Positions 26,309 to 36,674 of a stretch of DNA of 64,000 bases are shown here, piece by piece (position 1 is the first letter of the stretch; every line of letters begins with the position of its first letter). The notes below the pieces were generated by a model. The model was not told the origin of the DNA, did no database searches, and saw nothing but the letters and a program-made list of their open reading frames with translations. Position numbers and translations under genes: made by a program. Source of the DNA: Sporomusa malonica (GTDB lineage Bacteria > Bacillota > Negativicutes > Sporomusales > Sporomusaceae); NCBI RefSeq assembly GCF_041428715.1, contig NZ_CP155572.1; one strand, written 5' to 3'.

Positions 26309-27663
26309 GGTACCGTCAAGATTATTTCGCAAATTAGTTTGCAGTCTTTATTAAGTAAAATCAGTCAGCACTAAAATCCGACTCAAGGCCGGTAGTTTCT
26401 AAGTGTTTCATATTCATATACTTTTTGCTGCCCCACTGGGTACCTGCAACGTGACGGAGGCGGGCGCAGACTAACATGAGCGCAGATTGGCCGTCGGGAA
26501 AAGTACCGACTACTCTTGTCCTGCGCCTGATTTCTCGGTTTAGTCGCTCAATCACATTGTTGGTGCGAATTCTCGTCCAATGCTCGGAGGGGAAGTCTGT
26601 ATAAGTAAGCGTTTCATTGATACTAGTTTCTATTTTAACAGCAGCTTCTTTGAGCTTCATTTCTCTCAGTGCTTGAACGACCTGTTTAGCCTTCTCTTTG
26701 GCTGCAGCTTTGCTTTCCTGGGCATGAATTGCTTTGAGCATTTTAGCTACTAGCTTAATTTTGGATCGAGGTACTACCGAAAATACATTCCGATAGAAAT
26801 GGACAGTGCACCGCTGGTATTTGGCTTCTGGAAACACATCATAAACCGACTCCAACATACCCAGGCATTTGTCTCCTATAACCAAGTTCACGCCAGTTAA
26901 GCCACGGCTTTTCAGCCATTTAAAGAATTCAGTCCAACTGGCCTTATCCTCCTTCATACCCTCTGCCGCCCCCAGAACCTCACGGTAACCATCTTCATTG
27001 ACTGCAATGGCTCCAAGTACGCTCACGTGTTCATATTCACCGCCCCAATTGCGACGTAGGTAAATGCCATCCACATAGATATAAGGATATTTCCGGCCCT
27101 GCAAGGGGCGGTTTCTCCATTCTTCTATGTGAACATAGGCTTTTTTATTTAACTCGCTGATAGTGGAGGGAGATACCTTGCTTCCCCATAATGCCTCGGT
27201 AATATCCTCCACCCGTCGGACAGAGACGCCTGCTAGATACATTTCAATGAGAGCTTCTTCTACAGAGCTTTCCCGGCGGCGATACCGTTCAATGATAGCA
27301 GTTTCGAAGGGGATTCCTTTGAGTTTGGGGACTTTGAGGGTTACATTTCCAGAGGTAGTTGTCAGATTTCGGTCGTAGTGACCAGACCGATAGCCCTGAC
27401 GTGACTCGGTACGCTCATATTTCGCCGCTTGAGTCAGGTCTTTGGCCTCCTGATCCAGTAAATTATTTAATGTTTCCTCTACGCTGCTGCGCACCAGTTC
27501 TTTCAGTTCTACCTTGATGATTTCCTCATTCAACTGTATAATTTTCTTGGACATGTTTGCAGTTCTCCTTTCGGTAAATGGTGTGTGGTAACTTCATTTT
27601 ACCTTTGGACTGCAAACTTGTCCTCTTTTTTGCCTTAATTCAATTTGCGAAATTTATTGTACC
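26309..27663 (-). mobile_element. IS256-family insertion sequence
   Basis: Ends share GGTAC and TTTCGCAAATT as imperfect terminal inverted repeats (26309 inward and 27663 inward). Comparison with the uninterrupted copy at 32294..32500 shows it inserted in a cassette tail. I could not define a target duplication with confidence. Confidence 0.82.
26361..27554 (-). CDS. IS256-family (Mutator-like) DDE transposase
   Basis: 397 residues: 'RQGYRSGHYDRNLTTTSGNVTLKVPKLKG', 'FETAIIERYRRRESSVEEALIEMYLAGVSVR', first Asp in 'YPYIYVDGIYLRRNWGG', second in 'VNLVIGDKCLGML', then 'YQRCTVHFYRNVFSVVP' and the C-terminal Glu in 'IRTNNVIERLNREIRRRTRVVGTFPDG'. This is the classic IS256 pattern and full length. 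The start has an AGGAGA-type site upstream. No interrupting stops, so it is probably active. Confidence 0.95.
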   Translation of the reverse strand: MSKKIIQLNEEIIKVELKELVRSSVEETLNNLLDQEAKDLTQAAKYERTESRQGYRSGHYDRNLTTTSGNVTLKVPKLKGIPFETAIIERYRRRESSVEEALIEMYLAGVSVRRVEDITEALWGSKVSPSTISELNKKAYVHIEEWRNRPLQGRKYPYIYVDGIYLRRNWGGEYEHVSVLGAIAVNEDGYREVLGAAEGMKEDKASWTEFFKWLKSRGLTGVNLVIGDKCLGMLESVYDVFPEAKYQRCTVHFYRNVFSVVPRSKIKLVAKMLKAIHAQESKAAAKEKAKQVVQALREMKLKEAAVKIETSINETLTYTDFPSEHWTRIRTNNVIERLNREIRRRTRVVGTFPDGQSALMLVCARLRHVAGTQWGSKKYMNMKHLETTGLESDFSAD

Positions 27664-27707
27664 TTATCGTTGTTCGTTCTCTAGACGACACCTGAGATAG
27701 AAAAAAT

Positions 27708-27737
27708 GGTCAGTGGATTTTTTTACGTCCACTGACC
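27708..27737 (-). terminator. cassette-tail terminator, copy 3
   Basis: GGTCAGTGGA pairs with TCCACTGACC, followed on the minus strand by ATTTTTTC. It ends the 121-aa toxin / 79-aa immunity cassette. Confidence 0.85.
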
Positions 27738-27792
27738 TTGTTTTTGTTTGGTTAATTTTTCAATGATTTTTAGTTGTTTCGAATCATCTCTT

Positions 27793-27836
27793 TACTGCCT
27801 TCAAATTCACGTTGAACTTAGAGTAAGGCAGTTTTT
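27793..27836 (+). terminator. hairpin ACTGCCTT/AAGGCAGT with T-run
   Basis: ACTGCCTT and AAGGCAGT enclose a 26-base loop and are followed on the plus strand by TTTTTC. It is intergenic after the immunity gene; its role is unclear because no plus-strand gene reads into it. Confidence 0.4.
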
Positions 27837-27850
27837 CGTCTCTCCAATTG

Positions 27851-28090
27851 TTACTCATCATTAGAAGTTGTTACAACAATAATATCTGTTGAATTAGCCT
27901 GCCATTCAATGTCCCAATCACGAAAATGCGAATGACACAATTCTTCCTTGACAGTAACCTTACTATGCTGTTCTTTTACATTTAGTAAAAATTTGATTAT
28001 CTTATCTAATTCTTTAATGTCAGATTGAAACGTAACCTCTTGTAACTCTATCAAAATTTCACTATCTTTTTGATATCCAAATACTTTCAC
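27851..28090 (-). CDS. probable immunity protein of cassette 3
   Basis: 79 residues from GTG 28090, which follows GGAGG by seven bases and the toxin stop by two. A longer in-frame GTG at 28111 lies inside the toxin gene. Sequence 'VKVFGYQKDSEILIELQEVTF', 'LDKIIKFLLNVKEQHSKV', 'ELCHSHFRDWDIEW', acidic overall. It keeps the spacing and size of a cognate immunity protein. I remember similar proteins behind the same toxin type in other polymorphic systems but know no family name. Confidence 0.7.
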   Translation of the reverse strand: MKVFGYQKDSEILIELQEVTFQSDIKELDKIIKFLLNVKEQHSKVTVKEELCHSHFRDWDIEWQANSTDIIVVTTSNDE

Positions 28091-28092
28091 AA

Positions 28093-28497
28093 CTATTCCT
28101 CCACTATCCACCCATTATCTTTCAACCATTCTTTTGTTTTGTTACTTGGTTTAGGCGTTCCGTTGTGAGCATCATGTATTGTTCCGTCATTATTTAGAGA
28201 TGTTCCATCGTTAAAATGAACATGTGGTTTTTGTCCTGGGACATGAGGTTTATCTACTCTATCTACCTCTTTTGGCGCTTGTCCTTTTTCAACCTGCCTT
28301 TGTAAGCTACCAGCTGAATCTCCTTTTGCCCACAGCACTATAGAATCAACTGTATTTCCAATAAAGTCTCCAGCACTATCTACCCAACCGCCTACTGTAG
28401 TAGACCAAGATGCTACAACTTGTCCTTCTTTGTTCAGAATACGGTTTTGTTGATCCACTACATAACCCGCAAAAAGTAATGCAGCCGAAAGAACAAT
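28093..28497 (-). pseudogene. orphan toxin fragment, cassette 3
   Basis: Open frame of about 134 codons beginning just after a TAA near 28500 (first usable start GTG 28458). Its upstream part ('VLSAALLFAGYVVDQQNRIL', 'NKEGQVVASW') parallels the linker after the GTKNN boundary in the other cassettes. The end carries 'KPHVHFNDGTSLNNDGTIHD' and 'NKTKEWLKDNGW', a C-terminal domain found in several polymorphic toxins; its activity is unknown to me, but the conserved His/Asp residues suggest a nuclease. No pre-toxin or FHA repeats remain. Confidence 0.65.
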
Positions 28498-28559
28498 TTA
28501 AGTTTGCTGGCTGCAGAATTTACATTATGTAGTCTGTTTCGGGGTTCCACATTTCTTAG

Positions 28560-28597
28560 GAGGCAATGACATTGAAGGATTTCAGTGTCATTGCCTC
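28560..28597 (-). terminator. hairpin downstream of cassette 4 immunity gene
   Basis: GAGGCAATGACA pairs perfectly with TGTCATTGCCTC around a 14-base loop, about 60 bases after the 28654 stop. No strong T-run, so termination is likely but not certain. Confidence 0.5.
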
Positions 28598-28653
28598 TAG
28601 TCTCCGTCGTTTTGCGGTGAGTTAGGCAGAGTTCTGCAACGAGAAATGCTATC

Positions 28654-29169
28654 CTAAAAATCCATTCGTTTCAATTCTTTCTTCGCTTTTTGCCGCAACT
28701 TTTGAGATGCCCATTTCGCGGTCTCCAACTTAGTTAGAGAATCCCTTAAATGTTGTTTCTTTTCAGGTAACAACTCATCGTACCACTCAAAGGCCTTTTC
28801 AGCCCAATGTTTCGTCCCAAACTCAAGTCCTGATCTAACTATATCAGTAAAAGGAAAGATGTCATCAATGTTTGTACTAACATCTAAAGACTTATTAAAA
28901 ACCTCAGCTACCTCACTTCTAATATCATTCAGCGGTTGTTCTAATAGGCTGACCAACCGCCAAAATGAGCCTGCTTCACTTAGAATATATAAGCACGATT
29001 TGGCTTCAACTACCCATTTCCCTTCCTGCTCAACACCTAATAAGAGTCCCGCAGGATCGCATTTTAATATTGGATACCATTTTACCTTCTCTCCAGATTC
29101 GTGCACAATAGACTCTTTGCAGCTAACATCTGAAGATATTGCGCTTAGTATGGACCTTGCATCAATCAT
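28654..29169 (-). CDS. probable immunity protein of the type-43-like toxin
   Basis: 171 residues from ATG 29169 (GGGAGGTG just upstream; an in-frame GTG two codons earlier overlaps that site). Soluble and acidic in its first half ('KVKWYPILKCDPAGLLLGVEQ'), with a helical second half ('HWAEKAFEWYDELLPEKKQHL') and a basic C-terminus. It starts 22 bases after the toxin stop, the usual immunity position. Family not recognised. Confidence 0.7.
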   Translation of the reverse strand: MIDARSILSAISSDVSCKESIVHESGEKVKWYPILKCDPAGLLLGVEQEGKWVVEAKSCLYILSEAGSFWRLVSLLEQPLNDIRSEVAEVFNKSLDVSTNIDDIFPFTDIVRSGLEFGTKHWAEKAFEWYDELLPEKKQHLRDSLTKLETAKWASQKLRQKAKKELKRMDF

Positions 29170-29191
29170 AGACACCTCCCCTCAATATCTA

Positions 29192-32100
29192 CTACTGGCC
29201 TACTGTATGAACCGCTGGAAGTCCGTAGCTTTCCATCACTTCCATGAACTGTTGTCTTACTGCTGGCGTCCAATTTTTCCAGAAATGTCCACTTGCTTCG
29301 TTTGTAAGTATTTGACCATTAGCTCCACGACTAAAAATTCCACCAACTACTGTAGTCGTATCTGCATTTATTGTATTTGCTAATGCAGCATGTTTTCCTT
29401 CGCCCACAAGAAATGTGTTTGTTTTAGGATCAAATACAAACTCAATCGCGCCTTCTTTCGGATAGTAATTTCTAATCGCTGCAACTGATTGAGATGATGA
29501 GTTTACACCAAGAACGCCCGGAGCAGGCCCTGAGCCACTCCAAGTTGGAACAGCTTTACTCGCTCCCTTTAAAGCCGCAATCTCAGTAAATATTTTACCA
29601 GTCACCGTTTTGATTCCGCTAGTAAATCCTTCTACGGCTTCACGTGCATCCTGCAAACTTTCTACTTCTTGCTGTAGTAAAGCGTAATAATTAGGATCAT
29701 CTTGGGATTTGCCCATCATCTTTAAGGTTTCTGAAGCCGTCTGCACGTCTCTAACGAATTGCTCTTGCTGTTGCTGGTTCTTAAATGCATTTATCCTGTT
29801 ACCTAGTTCTTTAAGTAGATCAGGGGAAGACTTCCCGCTGTCTACTAAATTTTGGTTACCATTGGCTACTGAATTATTTAGATCACCAGTTAATTGGTCA
29901 TATTGTTGCTGATTCTCTTCTTGTTTGTCTTGTAATTGTCTTTGACTATGTTCGTGATCAGGATCGAGTGTATTATTCTTTGTTCCACTCACTGCAGTAG
30001 ACGCACCGGTTTGAGAATTACCTCCGACCACACTTGCCGCAGCAGCCCCTATAATAGCACTAGCCCACTGATGGGCAGCAGTGTCTTTAATTTTGGCCAA
30101 TTCGCTTTGAACTGCTTCGTTCACCGCGGCTCCTGTTGCCCCGGAAGCAAAACTACCACCACCGAGATTAGCCATTAAACCTCCAGCCATTACGTTAAGA
30201 GCAACTTTAGCCGAGCCGCCTTCACTCCATTTACTTGAGAGTGCATCAGCCTCGTTTTTTAAATTCGTGCCTTCTTGATATAGCTGCTTAGCTAATTCAA
30301 TATTACCAGAATTTAGCGCCTCTTGGGCAGCAGTAAATTTTTCTGTTGAATCAGAGTACTTATTCTTAGCTTCTTTTTGATAAGAAGCTGCTAAATCACC
30401 TATTGCTTTATAGGCTACTTCGCCAAACAATTGGGCTAATTCCTGTTGTTCTTGTACAGTCTTCTTATCAAAAATCTTACCTAAAGCATTGATTGCTCTT
30501 GCTGGATCACGACTTAACCCACTTAAATCTTGGTTCGGATTGCTTCGTACTTCGATCGTTCCTGGAGATATTGCTGATTTTGTAGTACTGCTATCTTCTC
30601 CTGAGGCTGTTACACCAATATTTGGAGTTAAACCTAGGTCTTTTTTAGCTACCTCCTTGCCATTAGCGTCCTTACCTGCTGCGTAGCCAACTCCACTACT
30701 ACTCGCCTGATACTTGGCTCTATTCTCCAGATTCGAGAAGGTTATTGTACCGGTTTTTAAAGCATTCTTAACTGCGGGAGCCTCACTGGAAATGACCGCA
30801 CCCTTAAGGTCAGTGTTCTTTTCTACCGTGATGTCAAAACCATCTTTTCCGGCGTAGATACCAGCCTGTTCAACAACGCTGTTGTATTCGGAGTTGGTTT
30901 TCCCTTTACCGATAGAACCATGAGTACCACTTATTTTTCCGGTACCAAAACCAATCCCTGCACTCTGATTCTTCGCTCTAAAGGTGTCGCTGTCCTGCTG
31001 ACTTTCAATATTAAGATTGCCACCTATATCGGCCACAACTTTTTCGCCTTTGACCTGGGAGCCAATAATATTGGTATCGTTTCCAGACTTTAGTGTCGCT
31101 GTGCCGCTAGCATTGACTACACTTTCAGTATAGGTACCGCTTGTTTCATTTTCCTTACCTTTGCTAGAGCTGGCACTACCGGTCAATCCGCCAAAAGAAC
31201 CCTTCAAGCCGAAAGAAGCTCCTATAGAGGAAGAAGACGAATTGGTTTTGCTATTGGTCTGTTCTTTGTTTTGAGCTGACTCGATGTTGAGGTCTTTTGC
31301 CGCATCGAGAGTGACATCGGTAGCATTGACGCTCGTCGCCTTTAGGTTCACATTGCCTTCGGTGGCTTTGATGGTGACATTGCCGCCGGCGGTAATGTTG
31401 GACGTGTTTACGGTCTCAACATGGGTATTTTGCTCGACAGTCATTTTACTACTGCCAAGGCTCACGTTGATGGACAGGCCATCTTTAAAGTTACCTTCCA
31501 GTTGATCCCCGAGTTTCTTTAAATCCTGTTGTGCCTTGAAACCGTAGAGGGCTTTGAGGCGTTCATCCTCAACCTCACCCGCCCGGCCTACATTTCCAAC
31601 GCGGCTCGTTCCGGCATCTATAACCCCGCCACCTAACGAAACGCTGAGTCCACTTTGTTTAAATTCGTATTTGTACTGACTATCATAGGTATTGATTGTG
31701 TTATCAATGGTGACATCTCTGCCGGTGATGTTGATGTCTTTACCACTGGCAAGAGTGCCGCCCGCGCTATTTACTTTGTTACCTGCCGTGATTGAGACAT
31801 TGCCATTGATCGAGCCTATGGTGCTACCGATTTCGCCTTTGACTTGCTCGTTCAGCTTTGTCGTTTCCGTCTGCTTACCGATCGTGAAGCCGAGGCCGCC
31901 ACCACTAAAGAGACCGGATTTTTTCACGCGTTTGTAGTGTTCGTCTTGTCCGGTTTCCTGGGCAGAAGTAATGTTCACATCGTTATCAGCATGGAGACTA
32001 ACATCGTTTGTGGCAACAACGTTACTTCCTTTAACAGTCAGGTCTTTACCTGAATTAATATCAACTGAGTCACCGGAAATTGTGCTGCCCTTGACCTCGT

Positions 32101-32244
32101 TGACTAAGGAATAGTCGAGTTTGTCTGTAGTTTTAGATGACAAGAATCCACTTTTTTTCTTATGACTTTGAATGAGTGACTCGTGTTTTTCCTTGACTTC
32201 TTGGATAGTAACATCGTTATCCGCGTCAATTAAAATCTTACCAA
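29192..32244 (-). pseudogene. orphan CdiA C-terminal cassette 4 (type-43-like toxin)
   Basis: About 1015 codons open from the REP at 32245; no TPS domain or signal peptide. FHA repeats and pre-toxin ('LGKIFDKKTVQEQQELAQLFG') are nearly identical in DNA to the parent and cassette 1. The boundary 'SGTKNN' is near 29970. The variable part has a long coiled-coil linker ('DKQEENQQQYDQLTGDLNNSV') and ends with 'EFVFDPKTNTFLVGEG', 'VVGGIFSRGANGQILTNEASG' and 'HFWKNWTPAVRQQF', resembling polymorphic toxin type 43 (predicted RNase). The reading frame is fully intact, so it stays expressible if fused to a promoter and secretion domain. Confidence 0.78.
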
Positions 32245-32267
32245 GACAAAGGAACCGTCACCTTGTC
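32245..32267. repeat. REP-like palindrome at the 5' edge of cassette 4
   Basis: Same palindrome, one base changed (CCTTGTC arm), followed by CTTGTC debris to 32290. The joint with tpsA sequence is identical to that at 15974/15975. Confidence 0.9.
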
Positions 32268-32293
32268 TTCCTTGTCTTCTTCACCTTGTCTTC

Positions 32294-32378
32294 TCATTTT
32301 GTAATGTTGAGTTGTTTTGGTAATGGATATGGGGGCAGTTGTCCGTTTTGTGGCAGTAATGAATCTAAGTCATTCTGA
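32294..32378. repeat. 85-bp cassette-tail repeat, copy B
   Basis: Matches 26208..26292. On the plus strand it reads '...FGNGYGGSCPFCGSNESKSF' and then a stop, a possible C-terminal peptide with a CPFC pair, so it may be the remnant of a small zinc-ribbon gene. Confidence 0.85.
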
Positions 32379-32467
32379 GAAACCAGATTTAGTTTTTATG
32401 AATTGGCAATAGGTAATATTATCCAGTTGTTGTTCATTCACCCAGACGACACCTGAGATAAAAAGAA

Positions 32468-32498
32468 AGGTCAGCGGATTTTTTACGTCCGCTGACCT
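32468..32498 (-). terminator. cassette-tail terminator, copy 4
   Basis: AGGTCAGCGGA pairs with TCCGCTGACCT, followed on the minus strand by TTCTTTT. It ends the HNH/Imm50 cassette, 22 bases after the immunity stop. Confidence 0.87.
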
Positions 32499-32519
32499 CG
32501 TTACTTTTACTACCATGTC

Positions 32520-32906
32520 CTATACTTGGTTACAATAGCCCTCTATTGATTGTATCATTCCTACCCCCGCCTTTATTCTTGCTTCGATTGTACCAGTCAC
32601 TTTAATTAAAACAGTACCATCTATATCATTTATTAAATCAATACTACCTCTATACTTATTGTTATTTGATGTTATCATAATTTCTTTAATTCCAAAGAAA
32701 TCCAAATGAACTATCACCGTATTATGTCCTAGCGCTACCCATTTTTTAGGCGGTTTATCCGCAAAATAAGGCATGTCAAAAATGAGGGACACCCTATCTC
32801 CTTCATCATGAATTTTTATTTGTGAAATACGCACATCTACAAGCTGTGGTACTTCAGTATACAAATTTGTGATAAACGTACTTTTTTCTAAGCTCTCATG
32901 CCACAT
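32520..32906 (-). CDS. immunity protein, Imm50 family
   Basis: 128 residues from ATG 32906 (AGAGGTGA five bases upstream; an in-frame start at 32966 lies inside the toxin). 'MWHESLEKSTFITNLYTEVP', 'VDVRISQIKIHDEGDRVSLIF', 'DMPYFADKPPKKWVALGHNTV' and a terminal 'IQSIEGY' match my recollection of the Imm50 family (immunity proteins of polymorphic toxin systems). It lies 25 bases behind the HNH/EndoVII-like toxin and is the cognate protector. Confidence 0.8.
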   Translation of the reverse strand: MWHESLEKSTFITNLYTEVPQLVDVRISQIKIHDEGDRVSLIFDMPYFADKPPKKWVALGHNTVIVHLDFFGIKEIMITSNNNKYRGSIDLINDIDGTVLIKVTGTIEARIKAGVGMIQSIEGYCNQV

Positions 32907-32931
32907 ATAATCACCTCTTAAATTATATTCA

Positions 32932-34514
32932 TTAATAGGAATAATGATCTTGCGTCCCTGGAACACTCCCTGTACGTGTATTATCAGCTGGCCTTACATT
33001 AAAGTGTGAACCTTGATCTCCCTTTTCATGTCCGGCACTATGTTCCTGAATTACTATCTCCTGACCATTGCTATTGGTATAGTGGTATTCTCTTGTATAA
33101 ATCACATTGCCACTTGCATCTTTAATCACATTTCCACCTTCATATGGAGCAGAACGCATAGGTACAAGTTCGACGTAATCAGGTTGTTGACTACTTGGAA
33201 TGCCAGCATCCCTCTTCGCTTGATTTAGAGCACCATTTCTTCCTATCGTAGAAGCAGTAATAACCTCAGTACCATCAGTGGTATTGTCTAGTATTATCGG
33301 AGGCGGTGAAGTATTTCCAATGGGATCACTTGGCATGCTAGTTGTAGTCGAACCTTGTTGTTGTCCTTCAAGTGTCGTACCACTACCTGTAGAAGGTTTA
33401 TCGGTACTTGTGCCGGGAGGAACCGTTGCCTGTCCACCACTAGTATCCGTAGCCGGAGGACTAAACGTATTACTAACCCATGTCTTTAAATCACCTATTA
33501 AACTTCCTGCACTATCAAGCCAATTCCCTCCGGGGTTACAATATGCTACAACTTTTCCAGAATTGTCTACAAGCTGTTGTTGCTCATTTATCATCTGTAC
33601 AGATAAGCCTGCTACCAGCATTGTAGTTGCTAACTGAGGATTCTCCTTAATAAGTTTAGCTAAATATATAACGTGTTCAAAATCATTATTTCTTATTTCA
33701 CCAACAGCTACACTAGCCCCTGCTTGGATATCTCCTCCAGCAACACCAGCAGCTGCAGCTCCGATTATGGCACTTGCCCATTGACGCATAGCAGGATCTT
33801 GAATCTTACTCAATTCTGATTGGAGAATTTGACTAAATCCTGCACTAGCAGCTCCAGATACAAAACTACTACCGCCTAGCTGCGCCATGATTCCGCCCAA
33901 TACGGCATCAATAGTTGCTTTTTCGGGACTACCTGGCTTCAAACCTAAATTTCCTACAGCCTTAAATGCTTCTTCACCAAATACCTGCGCCAATTCCTGC
34001 CGTTCTTGTACAGTTTTCTTATCAAATATCTTACCTAAAGCATTTACTGCCCCCGCAGGGTCACGACTAAGGCCACTCAAATCTTGGTTTGGATTATTCC
34101 GTATTTCAATAGTTCCAGGTGAAATTGCGGATTGCGTTGTACTATCAGCATCCCCACTTGCAGTTACACCAATGTTAGGGGTTAATCCTAGGTCTTTCTT
34201 TTCTACGTCTTTACCGTTAGCATCTTTACCTGCAGCGTAACCAACTCCCGTGCTGCTTGCGCTGTACTCAGCCTTATTCTCAATATCACTAAAGGTTAGC
34301 GTATCGGTAGAGAGCCTATTCTTATCTGCCGTAGCCTCGCTGCTAATGACCGCACCCGTAAGGTCAGTGTTCTTTTCTACCGTGATGTCAAAACCATCTT
34401 TTCCGGCGTAGATACCAGCCTGTTCAACAACGCTGTTGTATTCGGAGTTGGTTTTCCCTTTACCGATAGAACCATGAGTACCACTTATTTTTCCGGTACC
34501 AAAACCAATCCCTG
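32932..34514 (-). pseudogene. orphan CdiA C-terminal cassette 5 (HNH/EndoVII-fold nuclease)
   Basis: About 527 codons open from the edge of RAYT copy 3; the first start codon in frame is TTG 34080. The upstream part is parental FHA sequence ('SEYNSVVEQAGIYAGKDGFD') and pre-toxin. The boundary here reads 'GEIRNN' instead of GTKNN. A Pro/Ser/Thr-rich linker precedes the toxin: 'GRNGALNQAKRDAGIPSSQQ', 'YTREYHYTNSNGQEIVIQEH', 'SAGHEKGDQGSHFNVRP', 'GSVPGTQDHYSY'. This is the HNH/endonuclease-VII-fold polymorphic toxin type, a metal-dependent DNase with conserved EH...GH residues. It pairs with Imm50 behind it. Confidence 0.8.
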
Positions 34515-34549
34515 AAGGGAGGACAAGGTGAGGAGGATAAGGTGAGGAG

Positions 34550-35420
34550 GATAAGGTGACGGTTCTTTTGTCTAACCTCGCAACATCTTATTTATTTTAT
34601 CCTTATTCAAACCTGTAATTGCTGCTATCTGACGTATTGATAGATTGGTCTTATCTCTAAAAATTCTAATAACCTCTTCCATTATTTGGGCATTATTATC
34701 TCTTTTTTCTTCCATTAAGCTATTCATCATTTCTCTAAATAGATTTTTGGCGTCCTCTTCATCCATTTTTTCGACTTCTTCAATATCTATAAATTCATCG
34801 GTACATTCCTGATTTACATATTCATTAAATTGCCTTTTGGCTGTTTGACGGTCTTCAGAAAAAAGTCCAAGAACCATTTTTGTATCCACTATTTTTTGAT
34901 AGTAATGGTTCTCTTGCATATATCCAGCGTAGCTGCTCCATTTGTATTCTTCTACAGTTTTAGTTATTCCAGCTTTTACGGGATTTTGGTGGATATATTT
35001 GATTAATGCCAGTATGTAGCGTTCTTCTTCTATTCCTTCACTTTTGAACCGATCTTGAAATAAATGCCCTATCTTTTTGTACTTTTTATTAAAATAATGG
35101 ACATAGCTAATATTTATCCGTTTCATGATATTAGCTATGTCCACTTCACCTTCCTGCAACATTAGATGGACATGATTATCCATCAGACAAAATGCATGCA
35201 GTAAATATATATTTTCTTGTTTTTTTTGATATAGGATTTCGATAAAGTTCTGCTTATCTTCCTCATCCAGAAAAATATTCTTCCTGTCATTCCCTCGAAT
35301 CATAACATGGTAATACCCGCTATTGCTCTTTTTCCGCTGCTGTCTTGGCATTTTTTCACCTCTTCTTCAGCATATCTGTAATTGAAATTTTTGTCAAGAC
35401 AAAAGAACCGTCACTTTGTC
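34550..35420 (-). mobile_element. REP/RAYT element copy 3
   Basis: Palindromes at 34550..34572 (GATAAGG variant, preceded by two more AGGATAAGGTGAGG units) and 35398..35420. It separates cassette 5 from an internal tpsA fragment. Confidence 0.8.
34572..35351 (-). CDS. RAYT transposase, copy 3
   Basis: 259 residues, differing from copy 1 by about two residues (N to D before 'IANIMKR' and G to E in 'TVEEYKW'). The HUH motif and tyrosine region are intact. Its right flank (AAATTTTTGTCAAGAC) differs slightly from copies 1 and 2 and matches the solo ends at 36950-37017, so it belongs to a distinct subfamily. Confidence 0.93.
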   Translation of the reverse strand: MPRQQRKKSNSGYYHVMIRGNDRKNIFLDEEDKQNFIEILYQKKQENIYLLHAFCLMDNHVHLMLQEGEVDIANIMKRINISYVHYFNKKYKKIGHLFQDRFKSEGIEEERYILALIKYIHQNPVKAGITKTVEEYKWSSYAGYMQENHYYQKIVDTKMVLGLFSEDRQTAKRQFNEYVNQECTDEFIDIEEVEKMDEEDAKNLFREMMNSLMEEKRDNNAQIMEEVIRIFRDKTNLSIRQIAAITGLNKDKINKMLRG

Positions 35421-35434
35421 TTTTCTTTGTCTTC

Positions 35435-36645
35435 TTCTGATTCTGCCTGAATATTGGAGAGAGCACTATGCTGCTCGGACTGTCCCACTGCTACCGTGTT
35501 ACCAACTGGCGTATTACTAGGGCTCACGACACTACCGCTCTGTCCTAAAGTTTTACTGCCTTGTAAAATAGTATCTCCTAGTACTGTTTGGATTTTCGAC
35601 ACATCAGACTGTTGCGTAGATTGTAAATTTGAAAAGTTTCCCCCATTGCCAATTTGGTTAACTGCCGAATTTAACCCCATTTGTTGCAATATATTGTTAT
35701 TTCCGTTACCTACGCCCGACACTGAGCTGTTTTGCCCAGATTGTCCTATTGATGTCTGGTTATTTACCGGTGTATTACCAGGGTTTATTGTAGTACCACC
35801 ATTTTGAGCCAGTGTTGAGTTGCCTTGCAGAGTGGTATTTCCTAAAACAGTTTGGACTTTCGATACATTCGATTGCTGAGTAGATTGTAAAGTAGAAAAA
35901 TTGCCCCCAGTAACGCTCGTGGGATTCTTAGTAATGTTGTTTACACTGGGTGCATGGATGATTACTGCTTGTCCGCCACCAAAAAGAGAGGTGGAACTTG
36001 GTAGTTGTTCGTAGATTGTTTCGTCATGGAAGCGAAGGATTGCATCAACGTACTTAGGGTTTTCCTCAGTATCGCTTTCGTCATAGTAATAGAGTCTATT
36101 GTAAAAACTGGACCTGTAAGTTGCTGTATCTGCCAAGTGACGAGTACTTGCCCTCACCCGTCCCTGTGAGATATTATTAATCACTCCACTAGCATCAAGT
36201 ATACCGGAGGCAACTACCGTACTATTATTATTGTTCACGGTACCGGCTCGCAGAAATATATTTCCACTAGCTGCTATTTTCCCCTCTGGCGAATCCTGGA
36301 TGAAATTAGTTTCTGTAACGGTTTGCCCCAGCATCCAAGTTGGGGCATTGCGAGAACCAAATTGATCCAAAGCACCTGTGCTATTTATAAGAATTGCAGT
36401 ATCAGGGTCAAGTAAATTTGTGCAGAATCCACTCCAGGTAATATCCTCACCACCACCATGAGAACCACCGCCCTGGCGCGTCTTCCAATATACCCTATGA
36501 TCAAAAGGGCTGGAGTATGTCACATCAGAAACCACCGTTTGCCCAGTAACAAGTACCCGTTTCTTATTGGTTATATCATTAGCATATATCACTATATTGC
36601 CATCAGCCTCAATCGTCGCCGACTGATTAAGCACTAAAGCAGTAG
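35435..36645 (-). pseudogene. internal tpsA fragment between two REPs
   Basis: About 404 codons corresponding to the parent around 42000-43200 ('LNQSATIEADGNIVIYANDI' to 'NIQAESE'), including the Gln/Ser/Thr-rich repeats ('NFSTLQSTQQSNVSKVQTVL'). There is no TPS domain and no C-terminus. Both ends run into REP palindromes (35398..35420 and 36648..36670). It differs from the parent by roughly one residue in twenty, e.g. 'YWKTRQGGGSHGGGEDITWS'. Likely a fragment left by recombination or RAYT activity. Confidence 0.82.
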
Positions 36646-36647
36646 AA

Positions 36648-36670
36648 GACAAGAGAACCGTCACTTTGTC
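36648..36670. repeat. REP-like palindrome
   Basis: Arms GACAAGAG/CTTTGTC around AACCGTCA; it separates two tpsA fragments that are about 60 bases to 1.2 kb apart in the parent. Confidence 0.88.
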
Positions 36671-36674
36671 TTTC

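Noticed and set aside
13414..34514. Treating the cassette ORFs as independent secreted toxins
   Set aside because: They lack signal peptides and TPS domains, have no ribosome-binding sites at their first start codons, and begin abruptly at REP joints; they are better described as 5'-truncated copies.
11901..35420. Diversity-generating retroelement as the source of toxin-tip variation
   Set aside because: No reverse transcriptase or template/variable repeat pair is present; variation is by whole-domain replacement.
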